From contig LFRV01000117.1 of NCBI GenBank assembly GCA_001512485.1, positions 41,549 to 94,330 on the forward strand: a DNA stretch of 52,782 bases. Reading direction: 5' to 3'. Below are positions 43,661 through 52,412 of the stretch, in pieces. The first letter of the stretch is position 1. The number at the start of each line of letters is the position of its first letter. The notes beneath the pieces are model-generated. The model saw nothing but the letters and a program-made list of their open reading frames with translations. It was not told where the DNA came from and ran no database searches. The translations under genes and the position numbers were made by a program. This stretch comes from Clostridiales bacterium DTU069. Its GTDB lineage: Bacteria; Bacillota; Clostridia; DSM-8532.

Positions 43661-43768
43661 ACCAATATCCTCCCGCATTAGTCTGCTGATTATATTATCG
43701 GAAAATAAAAACAAAATGACAACAGGTGAAGCTAATTTTCATGTCAACTGACCGCCGTTGAATTTCAA

Positions 43769-44040
43769 TATTATTCCCGCGGGTCCTGTCTCGGGTGTTT
43801 CGTTTCCTAGGTCGACAAAGCACGTACCGACAACACGCATCAGATCATGATTTACGTTTGCGGAGAGGTCTCCATATCCCGGGCTGCTCATTTACCCGCT
43901 CCGAATTTACCTATACGAAGCGGGGCGTTGGAGCATATCGCCCGTCGTCACCGAAAACACCCGAGCCACCCGCTGGTTATATGTCATTATTCCCGCGGGT
44001 CTTGTCTCAGGTGTTTCGTTTCCTAGGACGGCATTCCCGG
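43769..44040. repeat. ~175-bp intergenic element, copy C, and start of a second unit
   Basis: Core 43791-43964 from TCGGGTGTTTCG to CCGAAAACACCCGA. The preceding stretch from ATTATTCCCGCGGGTC, including GTGTTTCGTTTCCTAGG, is repeated 218 bp downstream (from ~43987), so a second, truncated unit follows in tandem. The internal hairpin is GGGCG...CGCCC here versus GGGC...GCCC in copies A and B. Confidence 0.75.
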
Positions 44041-44063
44041 CTGTCCTTGGCTTCGCCTGGTTT

Positions 44064-44098
44064 AAAATCTTAAGATTTTCATAAATTCATGGTATAAT
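44064..44098 (+). promoter_or_regulatory. Upstream extended -10 promoter of the M16 operon
   Basis: ATTCATGGTATAAT ends at 44098 and contains TGGTATAAT, an extended -10 (TGnTATAAT). TTAAGA lies 17 bp upstream as a poor -35. Confidence 0.6.
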
Positions 44099-44104
44099 AA
44101 CCTC

Positions 44105-44137
44105 ACCCGTTACCGAAATCAAAAATTTCGAACGGGT
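44105..44137. repeat. Hairpin between the two M16 promoters
   Basis: ACCCGTT (44105-44111) with AACGGGT (44131-44137), and GAAAT (44115-44119) with ATTTC (44125-44129). A possible regulator site or RNA hairpin between tandem promoters. Confidence 0.6.
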
Positions 44138-44146
44138 ACCCGAGGT

Positions 44147-44194
44147 CATGAATTTATTCATCTGGTGCCAGGCTGAATAAATTCATGATATAAT
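44147..44194 (+). promoter_or_regulatory. 41-bp palindrome and downstream extended -10 promoter
   Basis: CATGAATTTATTCA (44147-44160) and TGAATAAATTCATG (44174-44187) are perfect inverted repeats around CTGGTGCCAG. The right arm runs into TGATATAAT (44186-44194), an extended -10. The right arm is also similar to the sequence before the upstream promoter (CATAAATTCATGGTATAAT), so promoter and arm look duplicated. Confidence 0.6.
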
Positions 44195-44330
44195 ATGGTT
44201 ATTCATGGCAGGCGGAAAACTTATTAGCATAACCATCACGCATATTTTATGTATTACTGTCGGCCTGTTGGGGGATTATTAGTCTGGAGGGAAGATGTTT
44301 TTAAAGGCATAAAAAGAAAGGATGATAAAA

Positions 44331-45632
44331 TTGGCGGCAAAATTGGAATCCGTTTCGGCGGCAAAAGTTTATGAAAAAAACGGTATCTCATTTTTCCATA
44401 TTAAGTCCGAAAAATTTAAAACCGTCAGAATTGATGTTTTTTTTATTGAACCGCTTAACAAAGAAAAAGCCTCAAGCAATGCCATTATTCCATTCGTGCT
44501 GAAAAGGGGAAGCGAAAGTTACCCTGATCAACAGAAGCTTGCGATGCGGCTTGAGGAGCTCTATGGTGCCGGATTAAGCGCTAACGTTATGAAAAAGGGG
44601 GAAAACCAGATAATCCACTTTAATGCCGATTTTGTTTCGGATCAGTATACAGCGGGGAAAACAAAGCTTTTTGACGAAATAGGAAACCTTGTTATCGAAA
44701 TAATAACAAAACCGGCTCTTGAAAACGGATCATTTAACAGTAATTATTTTGAACAGGAAAAGGGAAACCTTATTCAGAGAATAAAGAGCCGTGTAAACGA
44801 TAAAGTACATTATTCATTGCTTCGCTGTATGGAAGAAATGTGCAAAGATGAACTTTTTGCCGTTTATGAAGACGGTGATGAGGAAAGCGCGAAAGCATTG
44901 ACGCGTGAAAAAGTTTACGAAGATTACGCGGCACTTCTGCGTGAAAGCCCGGTATATGTTTATATCTCCGGTATTGTGAGCGATAGTGAAATAAAAACGT
45001 TTGTCGATAAATTTGACTCGATTAGAAGGAATAATATCAAAAGTATTGTTGTCCCGAACGTAAAAAAAGATATACCGGAAGTCAGGAGAATTGAAGAGCC
45101 GATGGATATAAGCCAGGGAAAGCTTTGTTTAGGCTTTAGAACGCAAACCGAAGCAAACAGCCCCGATTATTACCCTCTTGCGATATATAACGGAATTCTC
45201 GGCGGAGGAGTTCAATCGAAGCTGTTTCAAAATGTGAGGGAAAAGGAAAGCATGGCGTATTTCGCGTTTTCCAGGCTTGAAAAATTCAAAGGATTGATGG
45301 TTGTATGCAGCGGAATAGATATTTCTAACAGAGAAAAAGCGGAAAAAGTTATCGCGGAGCAGTTAACGGCTATTAGAAACGGGGATATTTCCGATTTTGA
45401 AATGGATGCTACGAAAAAGACCTTCGAAACGGGGATAAAATCGATGCAGGACAGCCAGGGAGCGATGGTCGACTTTTTCCTGAGCCAGCATATTTCCAAT
45501 ATAAATGAAAATATTGATACGTTTCTCGAGAGACTTCTTGAAGTCAGTAAACAGGATGTTGTTAGAATATCCGAAAGAATTACGCCGGATACGGTATATT
45601 TCCTTACATCACTATCGGAAGAAAACTCGTAG
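44331..45632 (+). CDS. yfmF: M16 family peptidase-like protein, non-catalytic subunit (YfmF-type)
   Basis: About 433 residues of the M16C fold. The region that carries HXXEH in active members reads RGSESYPDQQKLAMRLEELYGAG, without zinc ligands, as in the YfmF-type partner of a heterodimeric M16 peptidase. The C-terminal half has GGGVQSKLFQNVREKESMAYF, the Arg/Tyr-type substrate-binding region. The start is probably TTG 44331 with AAAGG 10 nt upstream; the ATG at 44322 is too close to that site. Eleven bases separate its frame from the catalytic subunit gene's GAGGTG site and start. Confidence 0.85.
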   Translation: MAAKLESVSAAKVYEKNGISFFHIKSEKFKTVRIDVFFIEPLNKEKASSNAIIPFVLKRGSESYPDQQKLAMRLEELYGAGLSANVMKKGENQIIHFNADFVSDQYTAGKTKLFDEIGNLVIEIITKPALENGSFNSNYFEQEKGNLIQRIKSRVNDKVHYSLLRCMEEMCKDELFAVYEDGDEESAKALTREKVYEDYAALLRESPVYVYISGIVSDSEIKTFVDKFDSIRRNNIKSIVVPNVKKDIPEVRRIEEPMDISQGKLCLGFRTQTEANSPDYYPLAIYNGILGGGVQSKLFQNVREKESMAYFAFSRLEKFKGLMVVCSGIDISNREKAEKVIAEQLTAIRNGDISDFEMDATKKTFETGIKSMQDSQGAMVDFFLSQHISNINENIDTFLERLLEVSKQDVVRISERITPDTVYFLTSLSEENS

Positions 45633-45647
45633 ATTGAGGTGAAAATT

Positions 45648-46922
45648 ATGAAAGTAAAAGATTTTGAACGCATACAGGAAAGAATCTACCGCTATGATCA
45701 TCCAAGCGGTTTAAAAGCATTTGTAATTCCAAAAAAGGGATATAATAAAAAATACGCGACATTCGCGACATATTACGGTTCGGTTAACAACACATTCATT
45801 ATTCCGGGCCAAAAAAACGAAACCCATGTTCCTGACGGAATAGCTCATTTCCTTGAGCATAAACTTTTTGAGCAGGAAGATGGAAGCGTAATGGATAAAT
45901 TTTCGAAACTTGGCTCGGAGCCGAATGCGTATACAAGTTTTACCCAAACAGTATACCTGTTTTCCTGTACCGATTATTTTGAAGAGAACTTCCGCCTGCT
46001 TGTAGATTATGTTCAGCACCCGTATCTTACCGACGAGAGTGTTGAAAAGGAAAAGGGAATTATCGGGCAGGAGATCAAAATGTATGAAGACAATGCCGAT
46101 TGGCGTGTGTTCTTTAATCTTTTGGATGCTCTTTATGTTAATCATCCCGTAAAAATTGATATCGCCGGCACGGTAGACAGCATTTCAAAAATTACGAAAG
46201 AGACGCTGCTTTTGTGCTACAATACTTTTTACCATCCATCCAACATGATCATTCTTGTAGTGGGTGATGTTGAACCCCAGTCGGTGTTTAAAATGGTCGA
46301 AAACGGAATCAGGCATAAAGAAAATCCGGGCAAAATAGAAAGTATATTTCCGGATGAGCCGAAGCACCACAATAAACGGGTTGTGGAAAAAAAGCTTGCC
46401 GTTGCGATGCCCCAGTTTCAGATGGGAATTAAGGACAACTCAAACGTATTCGGGTACGATCTGTTAAAAAGAAAGGTTGCAATCGAAATCATTCTTTCAA
46501 TGCTGATGGGAAGAAGCTCTAAATTGTATAACGAATTATATGATGAAGGCCTGATTAACCAGACATTCGGAAGCGAAGTAATGCTTGAGGGTTTGTACGG
46601 TTTTTCCGCTTGGGGAGGGCAGTCCAACGAGCCTATTAAAGTATACGAGAGAATAAACGAGATGCTTGAAAAAACAAAAAAAGATGGGCTCGACAAAGAA
46701 AGTTTTGCAAGAATAAAAAACGCCCATGAAGGAAGGTTTATACGAAGCCTTAATTCTCCCGAAAATATCTCGCATAGTTTCATTCCGCTTCATTTTAAAG
46801 GCGCGGATTATTTCGATCACGCAAAAGTATATGAAGAGCTTACTTTTTCAGATACTGAAGAAATATTTTACAGCCACTTTGAGCTTGAACCGGCTTTATC
46901 CGTCATTTGGCCCGTTAAGTGA
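45648..46922 (+). CDS. yfmH: M16 family zinc peptidase, catalytic subunit (YfmH-type)
   Basis: About 424 residues. The inverted zinc motif HFLEH is present in GIAHFLEHKLFEQEDG, with the downstream glutamate region EKEKGIIGQEIKMYEDN. This is the catalytic partner of the preceding gene; B. subtilis YfmF and YfmH form such a pair, linked to elongation factor P modification. Start at ATG 45648 with GAGGTG about 7 nt upstream. No efp gene is visible in this window, so the substrate here is open. Confidence 0.88.
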   Translation: MKVKDFERIQERIYRYDHPSGLKAFVIPKKGYNKKYATFATYYGSVNNTFIIPGQKNETHVPDGIAHFLEHKLFEQEDGSVMDKFSKLGSEPNAYTSFTQTVYLFSCTDYFEENFRLLVDYVQHPYLTDESVEKEKGIIGQEIKMYEDNADWRVFFNLLDALYVNHPVKIDIAGTVDSISKITKETLLLCYNTFYHPSNMIILVVGDVEPQSVFKMVENGIRHKENPGKIESIFPDEPKHHNKRVVEKKLAVAMPQFQMGIKDNSNVFGYDLLKRKVAIEIILSMLMGRSSKLYNELYDEGLINQTFGSEVMLEGLYGFSAWGGQSNEPIKVYERINEMLEKTKKDGLDKESFARIKNAHEGRFIRSLNSPENISHSFIPLHFKGADYFDHAKVYEELTFSDTEEIFYSHFELEPALSVIWPVK

Positions 46923-46949
46923 TAAACACTGTTTAAGTCCTATGGGCGG

Positions 46950-46978
46950 TTGAAAACATGCCGGTGCAATGGTAAAAT
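46950..46978 (+). promoter_or_regulatory. Possible promoter for lgt
   Basis: TTGAAA (46950-46955), 17 bp, TAAAAT (46973-46978), 54 bp before the start codon. Confidence 0.65.
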
Positions 46979-47031
46979 ACCTGAAAAGAAAGTAAAAAAA
47001 GGGTAAATTACAAGGAATGTGAGGGAGAAAT

Positions 47032-48063
47032 ATGAATGATTACTGGATTCAGTTTCCGAAATTGGGTCTTCGTTTTGAAATAAACCCGGAGATATTTTCA
47101 ATAGATACGTTTTTCGGAACGTTTACCGTCTATTGGTATGGTCTTATTACCGCATTGGCATTTCTGGTCATAGTTATCGGTATATTGAAAGACTGCAGCA
47201 AATATGGCATTGACCGCGATCATATGATTGACTTGATACTTATTACAACACCAATAGGCATAATAGGAGCGAGATTGTATTACGTTATTGTGAACTGGAA
47301 ACAATACAGCCAAAATCCTGTCGAAATATTTAAGATATGGCATGGAGGGCTTGCAATATACGGCGGGATTATATTCGGAATAATTACTATTTATCTATTC
47401 TGCCGCATAAAGAAAATCAGCACTTTGAAAATACTTGATCACATCGTTGTTTACCTTGTTCTTGGACAAGTGATCGGCAGGTGGGGCAACTTCGTCAACC
47501 AGGAACTTTTCGGCCCGAATACGGATCTGCCGTGGGGAATGACCGGTAACATTATTCAGAGAACAATAAAAAATGAAGATCCGGTTCATCCTCTTTTCCT
47601 GTATGAATCGTTATGGAACCTGGCGGCGTTTTTCATTCTCCTGTGGTTTAGAAAAAGGAAAAAGTTGGATGGTGAAGTCTTCTCGTTATATATGATATTA
47701 TATGGAGGAGCTAGGTTTTTAATAGACAGGCTTCGTTTAGATATGAGAATAGGCGATGTTAATATAAACCTACTTCTCGGCCTTATCTTTGTTATAGCTT
47801 TTACCGCGGTGTTTATTCTGAGGCGGATACGTATCAAACCTTCGGAACCCGAGGATACCGAATACGAGCCGAGCAGGTACAGGGAAATACTTGATGCCGT
47901 AGACGAAAAAGAATCATCCGCTGACGCCGGAGATGTAAACGGCGGAGACAGCACAGAAACTGAAGATAATGCGAAGAGCGAAGATGACGTGGAACCAGGC
48001 GATGAAGCAAAAAGCGGAGATAACATAAAAAACGAAGACGATGCGGCGGCTGAAGAAGACTAA
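47032..48063 (+). CDS. lgt: Prolipoprotein diacylglyceryl transferase with acidic C-terminal tail
   Basis: 343 residues. Seven membrane segments; Lgt moves diacylglycerol from phosphatidylglycerol to the lipobox cysteine of exported prolipoproteins. Seen: FTVYWYGLITALAF, IGARLYYVI, HGGLAIYGGII and the signature GQVIGRWGNFVNQE, then HPLFLYESLWNL. After residue ~270 comes a ~70-residue hydrophilic tail very rich in Glu and Asp (for example DSTETEDNAKSEDDVEPGDE), absent from typical Lgt and predicted to be disordered. Start at ATG 47032 behind GTGAGGGAG. rodA follows after 24 bases. Confidence 0.95.
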   Translation: MNDYWIQFPKLGLRFEINPEIFSIDTFFGTFTVYWYGLITALAFLVIVIGILKDCSKYGIDRDHMIDLILITTPIGIIGARLYYVIVNWKQYSQNPVEIFKIWHGGLAIYGGIIFGIITIYLFCRIKKISTLKILDHIVVYLVLGQVIGRWGNFVNQELFGPNTDLPWGMTGNIIQRTIKNEDPVHPLFLYESLWNLAAFFILLWFRKRKKLDGEVFSLYMILYGGARFLIDRLRLDMRIGDVNINLLLGLIFVIAFTAVFILRRIRIKPSEPEDTEYEPSRYREILDAVDEKESSADAGDVNGGDSTETEDNAKSEDDVEPGDEAKSGDNIKNEDDAAAEED

Positions 48064-48087
48064 AACGGGAGGGATTATCGATAATTC

Positions 48088-49218
48088 ATGCTGCATGTGG
48101 AAAAAAGCCAGGGTCTGAATAAGGTAAAACATTACGATTGGCTGCTGTTGTTAATTGTGATAGCTTTAAACGCTTTCGGAATGATTATTATGTGGAGCGT
48201 TTCGAAGCAATTGAACAACCCCAGCCTTTTAATCAAGCAAGGGGCAGGTGTATGCATAGGCTTTGTCTGCATGATAATATTAAGCCTGGTTGACTATAAG
48301 GATCTGCGGATATTAGGGTTTATTGCTTATGGTTTTTCAACGTTTCTTCTAATTCTTGTGCTATTTATAGGGTACGGGGCTGAAGAAACGGGTTCCCAGG
48401 CATGGCTCGATCTCGGCCCCATTTCTTATCAGCCTTCGGAGCTTGGCAAAATTACTTTTGTAATGATATCCGCGCTGTATCTTGAACATATTGTAATGAA
48501 AACAGGAAAATATAATTACCCGAAGTTAATGTTTTTCGCGGCTTTGCCGGTTATTCTCGTGTTTTTGCAGCCGGATTACGGGACATGCCTGGTTTATGCG
48601 TTTATATTTTTGTGCATGGTATTTTTTGCCGGATTGCCGTACAAATATATTCTTATTGGTTCGGGAACGGCGATTATCAGCCTTCCGCTTATCTACTATA
48701 CAGGCATCTATCAACTTTTTCCCAGTCATATTCAAGACCGTTTTTATAGTTTCTTCAATAAAGAAGCCGATCCTCTCGGTAAGAACTATCAGGTAAGGCT
48801 GTCAATACAGTATGCCGGCTCGGGGCAGTTATGGGGAAGGGGTCTGGGCAACGGTTGGGCTGCCGAAACCGTTCCGTTTGCTCATACGGACTTTATTTTC
48901 TCTGTTGTTGCTGAAGAACTGGGTTTTTTTGGCGCTGCCGTGCTAATAATTCTTTTTCTTGCCTTTTTTGCGCGCTGCATATACATTGCATGGTTTTCCC
49001 GTGAGAGGTATGGCGCTCTCATGGTCATGGGTTATACCGCGATGATTTTTGCGCACTTTTTTGAGAACATAGGAATGTCGATAGGCCTTATGCCTGTAAC
49101 GGGTATTCCGCTTCCGTTTATAAGTTACGGGCCAAGTTCGGTCATAACTAATTTTATGGCGATAGGAGTTATTCTCAGTATTTCATTAAGAAAGCAAAGG
49201 CCTATGTTTGAATATTGA
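48088..49218 (+). CDS. rodA: SEDS-family peptidoglycan polymerase RodA
   Basis: 376 residues with about ten membrane segments. RodA polymerises lipid II into glycan strands with a class B penicillin-binding protein during cell elongation. Seen: SQAWLDLGPISYQPSELGKI, LQPDYGT, GRGLGNGWAAETVPFAHTDFIFSVVAEELGFFG and LPFISYGPSSVITNFMAIG. GKNYQVRLSIQYAGSG stands where most members have NYQ..QS..AIGSG. The GGGAGGG site is 14 nt from ATG 48088, with the palindrome ATTATCGATAAT between them, so a small hairpin may bring them together. Confidence 0.9.
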   Translation: MLHVEKSQGLNKVKHYDWLLLLIVIALNAFGMIIMWSVSKQLNNPSLLIKQGAGVCIGFVCMIILSLVDYKDLRILGFIAYGFSTFLLILVLFIGYGAEETGSQAWLDLGPISYQPSELGKITFVMISALYLEHIVMKTGKYNYPKLMFFAALPVILVFLQPDYGTCLVYAFIFLCMVFFAGLPYKYILIGSGTAIISLPLIYYTGIYQLFPSHIQDRFYSFFNKEADPLGKNYQVRLSIQYAGSGQLWGRGLGNGWAAETVPFAHTDFIFSVVAEELGFFGAAVLIILFLAFFARCIYIAWFSRERYGALMVMGYTAMIFAHFFENIGMSIGLMPVTGIPLPFISYGPSSVITNFMAIGVILSISLRKQRPMFEY

Positions 49219-49231
49219 CACTGTTTTTCGA

Positions 49232-50425
49232 TCAGCCTAGCCTCTCTTTAAACTTTTTTATAAGTTCCGGGAGTATCTCCCGAACATCTCCGACAATCCC
49301 GAAAGTTGCTATTTTGAAAATAGGCGCGTCGGGATCTTTATTTATCGCTATTATAATATCCGAAGACGACATGCCGGCAAGATGCTGGACCGCTCCGGAG
49401 ATTCCGCATGCGAAATAAACCTTTGGCCCGACGGTTTTTCCTGTCTGCCCTACCTGATGGCTGTAATCAACCCAGCCTGCGTCAACAATTGCGCGGGAAG
49501 CTCCCGCAGCGCCTCCAAGCACACGCGCAAGCTCTTCAACCAAAGCGTAATTTTTTGCTTCTCCCAAACCTCTCCCGCCGGATACTATAATATCGGCTTC
49601 GGTCAGGCTGACGGTTTCACAAACGGTTTGAACTGCGTCAAGCACTTTTGTTTTTAAATCCGTTGGTATAATTACATCAGGATGTATTATTTCACCGATC
49701 CGCGAATAATCGGGTTCAAGCGGTTTCATTACTTTTGGCCTGACAGTCGCCATCTGGGGCCTGTGGTTTGGGCATATTATCGTTGCCATAAGATTGCCGC
49801 CGAACGCGGGACGCGTTTGTAGCAGGAGCCTTTTCTCCGGATCAATCGCGAGACCGGTGCAGTCTGCCGTTAACCCGGTATTCAGACGGGACGCCACCCT
49901 GGGTGCCAGTGAACGTCCATATGTCGTTGCGCCTATTAAAACAATTTCAGGCTTATATTTTTCTATGAGCTGCACGAATATGTCCGTATACGATTCGTCG
50001 TTGTAATATTCAACAGACTGATTATCTACATAGTAAATATTATCGGCACCGAAAGCTATAAGTTTATTAGCCTCGTCCTGCAGATTGCTGCCGATTAAAA
50101 CGGCGGACAGGGGAATCGACAGTGTATCGGCGAGTTTGCGTCCTTCTCCGAGAAGTTCAAACGCTACCTGGGAAACGGCGCAGTGCTTTTGTTCCGCGAA
50201 TACCCATACGCCGTTATATTTCGATATGTCAGCAGTCTCTTGCGTTTTATCGCTCTCGATCCGTATCGCGTCAAATTTACATGACGGGACACAGGCCCCG
50301 CATAAAGTACAATTATCATTGATTACAGCCTTTTTATCTTTCATTTCAATTGCGCCGAACATGCATTCCTTTATACAAAGCCTGCATCCGACACATTTTT
50401 CGATTATTATTTCAATTCCGGTCAT
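49232..50425 (-). CDS. etfA: Electron transfer flavoprotein alpha subunit with N-terminal ferredoxin domain
   Basis: 397 residues. Residues 1-60 form a two-[4Fe-4S] ferredoxin (CVGCRLCIKEC and CTLCGACVPSC). EtfA proper follows, ending in the FAD-binding domain with SGGRGLG, GASRAIVDAGWVDYSHQVGQTGKTV and ACGISGAVQHLAGM. Ferredoxin-fused EtfA is known from the caffeyl-CoA reductase complex of Acetobacterium (CarE) and related bifurcating systems. It probably forms a complex with the adjacent EtfB and acyl-CoA dehydrogenase. Start at ATG 50425 behind AAGGAG. Last gene of the operon, convergent with rodA across 13 bp. Confidence 0.93.
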   Translation of the reverse strand: MTGIEIIIEKCVGCRLCIKECMFGAIEMKDKKAVINDNCTLCGACVPSCKFDAIRIESDKTQETADISKYNGVWVFAEQKHCAVSQVAFELLGEGRKLADTLSIPLSAVLIGSNLQDEANKLIAFGADNIYYVDNQSVEYYNDESYTDIFVQLIEKYKPEIVLIGATTYGRSLAPRVASRLNTGLTADCTGLAIDPEKRLLLQTRPAFGGNLMATIICPNHRPQMATVRPKVMKPLEPDYSRIGEIIHPDVIIPTDLKTKVLDAVQTVCETVSLTEADIIVSGGRGLGEAKNYALVEELARVLGGAAGASRAIVDAGWVDYSHQVGQTGKTVGPKVYFACGISGAVQHLAGMSSSDIIIAINKDPDAPIFKIATFGIVGDVREILPELIKKFKERLG

Positions 50426-50455
50426 ATAAATAAGCTCCTTTAATGGCTATAGTAA

Positions 50456-51250
50456 TCATTTACATTTTACAAACTGCATTGACAGTAATTTGTCCGCGAG
50501 TTTTTCCGCCTGCTCACAGGCTGTGCCTTCAATCATTTCGGCTTTTATCTCATGCACCGGCGTAAACGTTTTTATTACTCGCGTGGGAGATCCGTTCAAA
50601 CCGCAAAGACTTATATCGGCTCCAATGTCTTCCGCATTTAAAATCTTAACCTCGTATTTTTTGGCCTTCAGCTTTCCCTTTATAGAAGGATAGCGCGGCT
50701 CATTTATCTCCTTTACAACGGTTATCACGGCGGGAAGAGGCATTTCGACAACCTCGTATCCGTCATCGGTCATTCGCTGGCATCGTATATAGCCTTCTTT
50801 TATTTCTTCGATTTTCCGCACATTTGTAGTATGCGGAACGCCGAGCTTTTCGGCAAGGCTTGGCCCAACCTGTGCGGTATCGCCGTCGGTAGCCTGTTTC
50901 CCGCAGATGATCAGATCGTAGTCACCTAATTTTTTTATTCCCATTGAAAGAGTATAGGATGTGGCCAGAGTATCGGCGCCCGCGAAAGCCTTGTCGGTTA
51001 ACAGGACTGCTTCGTCAACGCCGACAGCGATTGTTTCACGTAGAAGTTCCGCGGTTTTTGGTATTCCCATGCTTATTACCGTAACACTGCCGCCGACATT
51101 TTCTTTTACCCTGACACCCTCTTCAATCGCGTATTCGTCGAAAGGATTGATAATAGCTTCAGCTTCATCGCGAATTATCGTATTTGTTTCTTTGTTTATC
51201 TTTACTTCGCTTGTTCCTGGAACCTGCTTAACGCAGACAACAATATTCAT
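50456..51250 (-). CDS. etfB: Electron transfer flavoprotein beta subunit
   Basis: 264 residues. MNIVVCVKQVPGTSEVKI at the start, NPFDEYAIEEGVRVKE, LTDKAFAGADTLATSYTL, GKQATDGDTAQVGPSLAEKLG and the EtfB signature around VEMPLPAVITVVKEINEPRYPS. In bifurcating Etfs this subunit carries the FAD that receives electrons from NADH. Start at ATG 51250 with GAGTGAGG upstream, seven bases after the dehydrogenase stop. Part of acd-etfB-etfA. Confidence 0.95.
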   Translation of the reverse strand: MNIVVCVKQVPGTSEVKINKETNTIIRDEAEAIINPFDEYAIEEGVRVKENVGGSVTVISMGIPKTAELLRETIAVGVDEAVLLTDKAFAGADTLATSYTLSMGIKKLGDYDLIICGKQATDGDTAQVGPSLAEKLGVPHTTNVRKIEEIKEGYIRCQRMTDDGYEVVEMPLPAVITVVKEINEPRYPSIKGKLKAKKYEVKILNAEDIGADISLCGLNGSPTRVIKTFTPVHEIKAEMIEGTACEQAEKLADKLLSMQFVKCK

Positions 51251-51257
51251 TAATTCC

Positions 51258-52412
51258 TCACTCCCGGGTAGATTCCTTTATCAACTCAAGGGCAATGACG
51301 TTGCGCTGTATCTGGTTTGTCCCTTCATATATCTGGGTAATTTTCGCATCCCGCATCATCTTTTCAACAGGGTATTCCTTCATATACCCATAGCCGCCCA
51401 TAATCTGAACCGCGTCGGTTGTTACCTTCATTGCCGTATCTGAAGCGAAAACCTTTGCCATTGCGGCTTCTTTCGATATGTTTTTCGTTCCGCTGTCAAT
51501 GTGCCTGCATGTTTGATATACAAGGCACCTGGCAGCTTCTATCTGGATAGCCATATCGGCGAGCATATGCTGTACTGCCTGAAATGAAGATATTGGCTGG
51601 CCGAATTGTTCGCGTTCTTTCGCGTATTTCAACGCGGAATTGAAAGCGCCCGTTGCTATGCCAAGAGCCTGGGCTGCGACGCCGGGCCGGGTCCTGTCAA
51701 GGGTTTTCATAGCAACAATAAACCCCATGCCTTCTCTTGCCAAAAGGTTCTCCTTCGGGATTCTGCAATTTTCAAATATAAGTTCGCATGTTGCCGAAGC
51801 CCTTATGCCCATTTTATCTTCTTTCTTCCCGAATGAAAGACCGGGAGTGCCTTTCTCGACTATAAAAGCCGAAAAACCTCTCGCGCCTTTTTCACGATTT
51901 GTACATGCGATAACGGTGTATATATCGGCTTCTCCGCCGTTTGTAATCCATTGTTTCGTTCCGTTTAGAACATAATAATCACCGTCGGCGACAGCGGTTG
52001 TTCTTATACCGGCGGCGTCACTGCCCGCGTCCGCCTCTGTAAGGGCAAATGCGGCAAGTTTTTTGCCCGCCGCTATATCGGGAAGGTATTTATTCTTTTG
52101 TTCCTCGGTGCCGAACAGTATTATCGGGAAAGTGCCGAGACCTGTACCGGCAAATGCGAGAGCTATACCGCCGCAGGCGCGGCTTAATTCTTCTACGACA
52201 AGTGCCATTTCGAACACGCCTCCGCCCAGTCCTCCGTATTTATCATCAATATATACGCCGCACAGGTCAGAATCGGCCAGGTATTTTATTATGTCACGGG
52301 GAAATTTTCCTTCGCGGTCGTATTCTATTGCCACGGGGGCGATTTTCTCGTCTGCAATACGTGCTGCAAGTTCTTTTATCATTTGCTGTTCTTCCGTCAG
52401 GAAATAATTCAT
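51258..52412 (-). CDS. Acyl-CoA dehydrogenase (short/medium-chain type)
   Basis: 384 residues with the three-domain acyl-CoA dehydrogenase fold. LTEADAGSDAAGIRTTAV and WITNGGEADIYTV are FAD and substrate signatures. The catalytic base is the Glu in QIYEGTNQIQRN, and QIMGGYGYMKEYPVEKMMRD is the second family signature. With the ferredoxin-fused Etf it probably reduces an enoyl-CoA (crotonyl-, acrylyl- or a similar CoA) and couples this to ferredoxin reduction by NADH. Chain length cannot be read here. No thiolase, crotonase or hydroxyacyl-CoA dehydrogenase genes are in the window. Start at ATG 52412 behind AGAGGTG. Confidence 0.93.
   Translation of the reverse strand: MNYFLTEEQQMIKELAARIADEKIAPVAIEYDREGKFPRDIIKYLADSDLCGVYIDDKYGGLGGGVFEMALVVEELSRACGGIALAFAGTGLGTFPIILFGTEEQKNKYLPDIAAGKKLAAFALTEADAGSDAAGIRTTAVADGDYYVLNGTKQWITNGGEADIYTVIACTNREKGARGFSAFIVEKGTPGLSFGKKEDKMGIRASATCELIFENCRIPKENLLAREGMGFIVAMKTLDRTRPGVAAQALGIATGAFNSALKYAKEREQFGQPISSFQAVQHMLADMAIQIEAARCLVYQTCRHIDSGTKNISKEAAMAKVFASDTAMKVTTDAVQIMGGYGYMKEYPVEKMMRDAKITQIYEGTNQIQRNVIALELIKESTRE

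Noticed and set aside
43795..44073. 92-codon frame across repeat copy C
   Set aside because: It lies wholly within the repeated element and its tandem remnant, and has no ribosome binding site.
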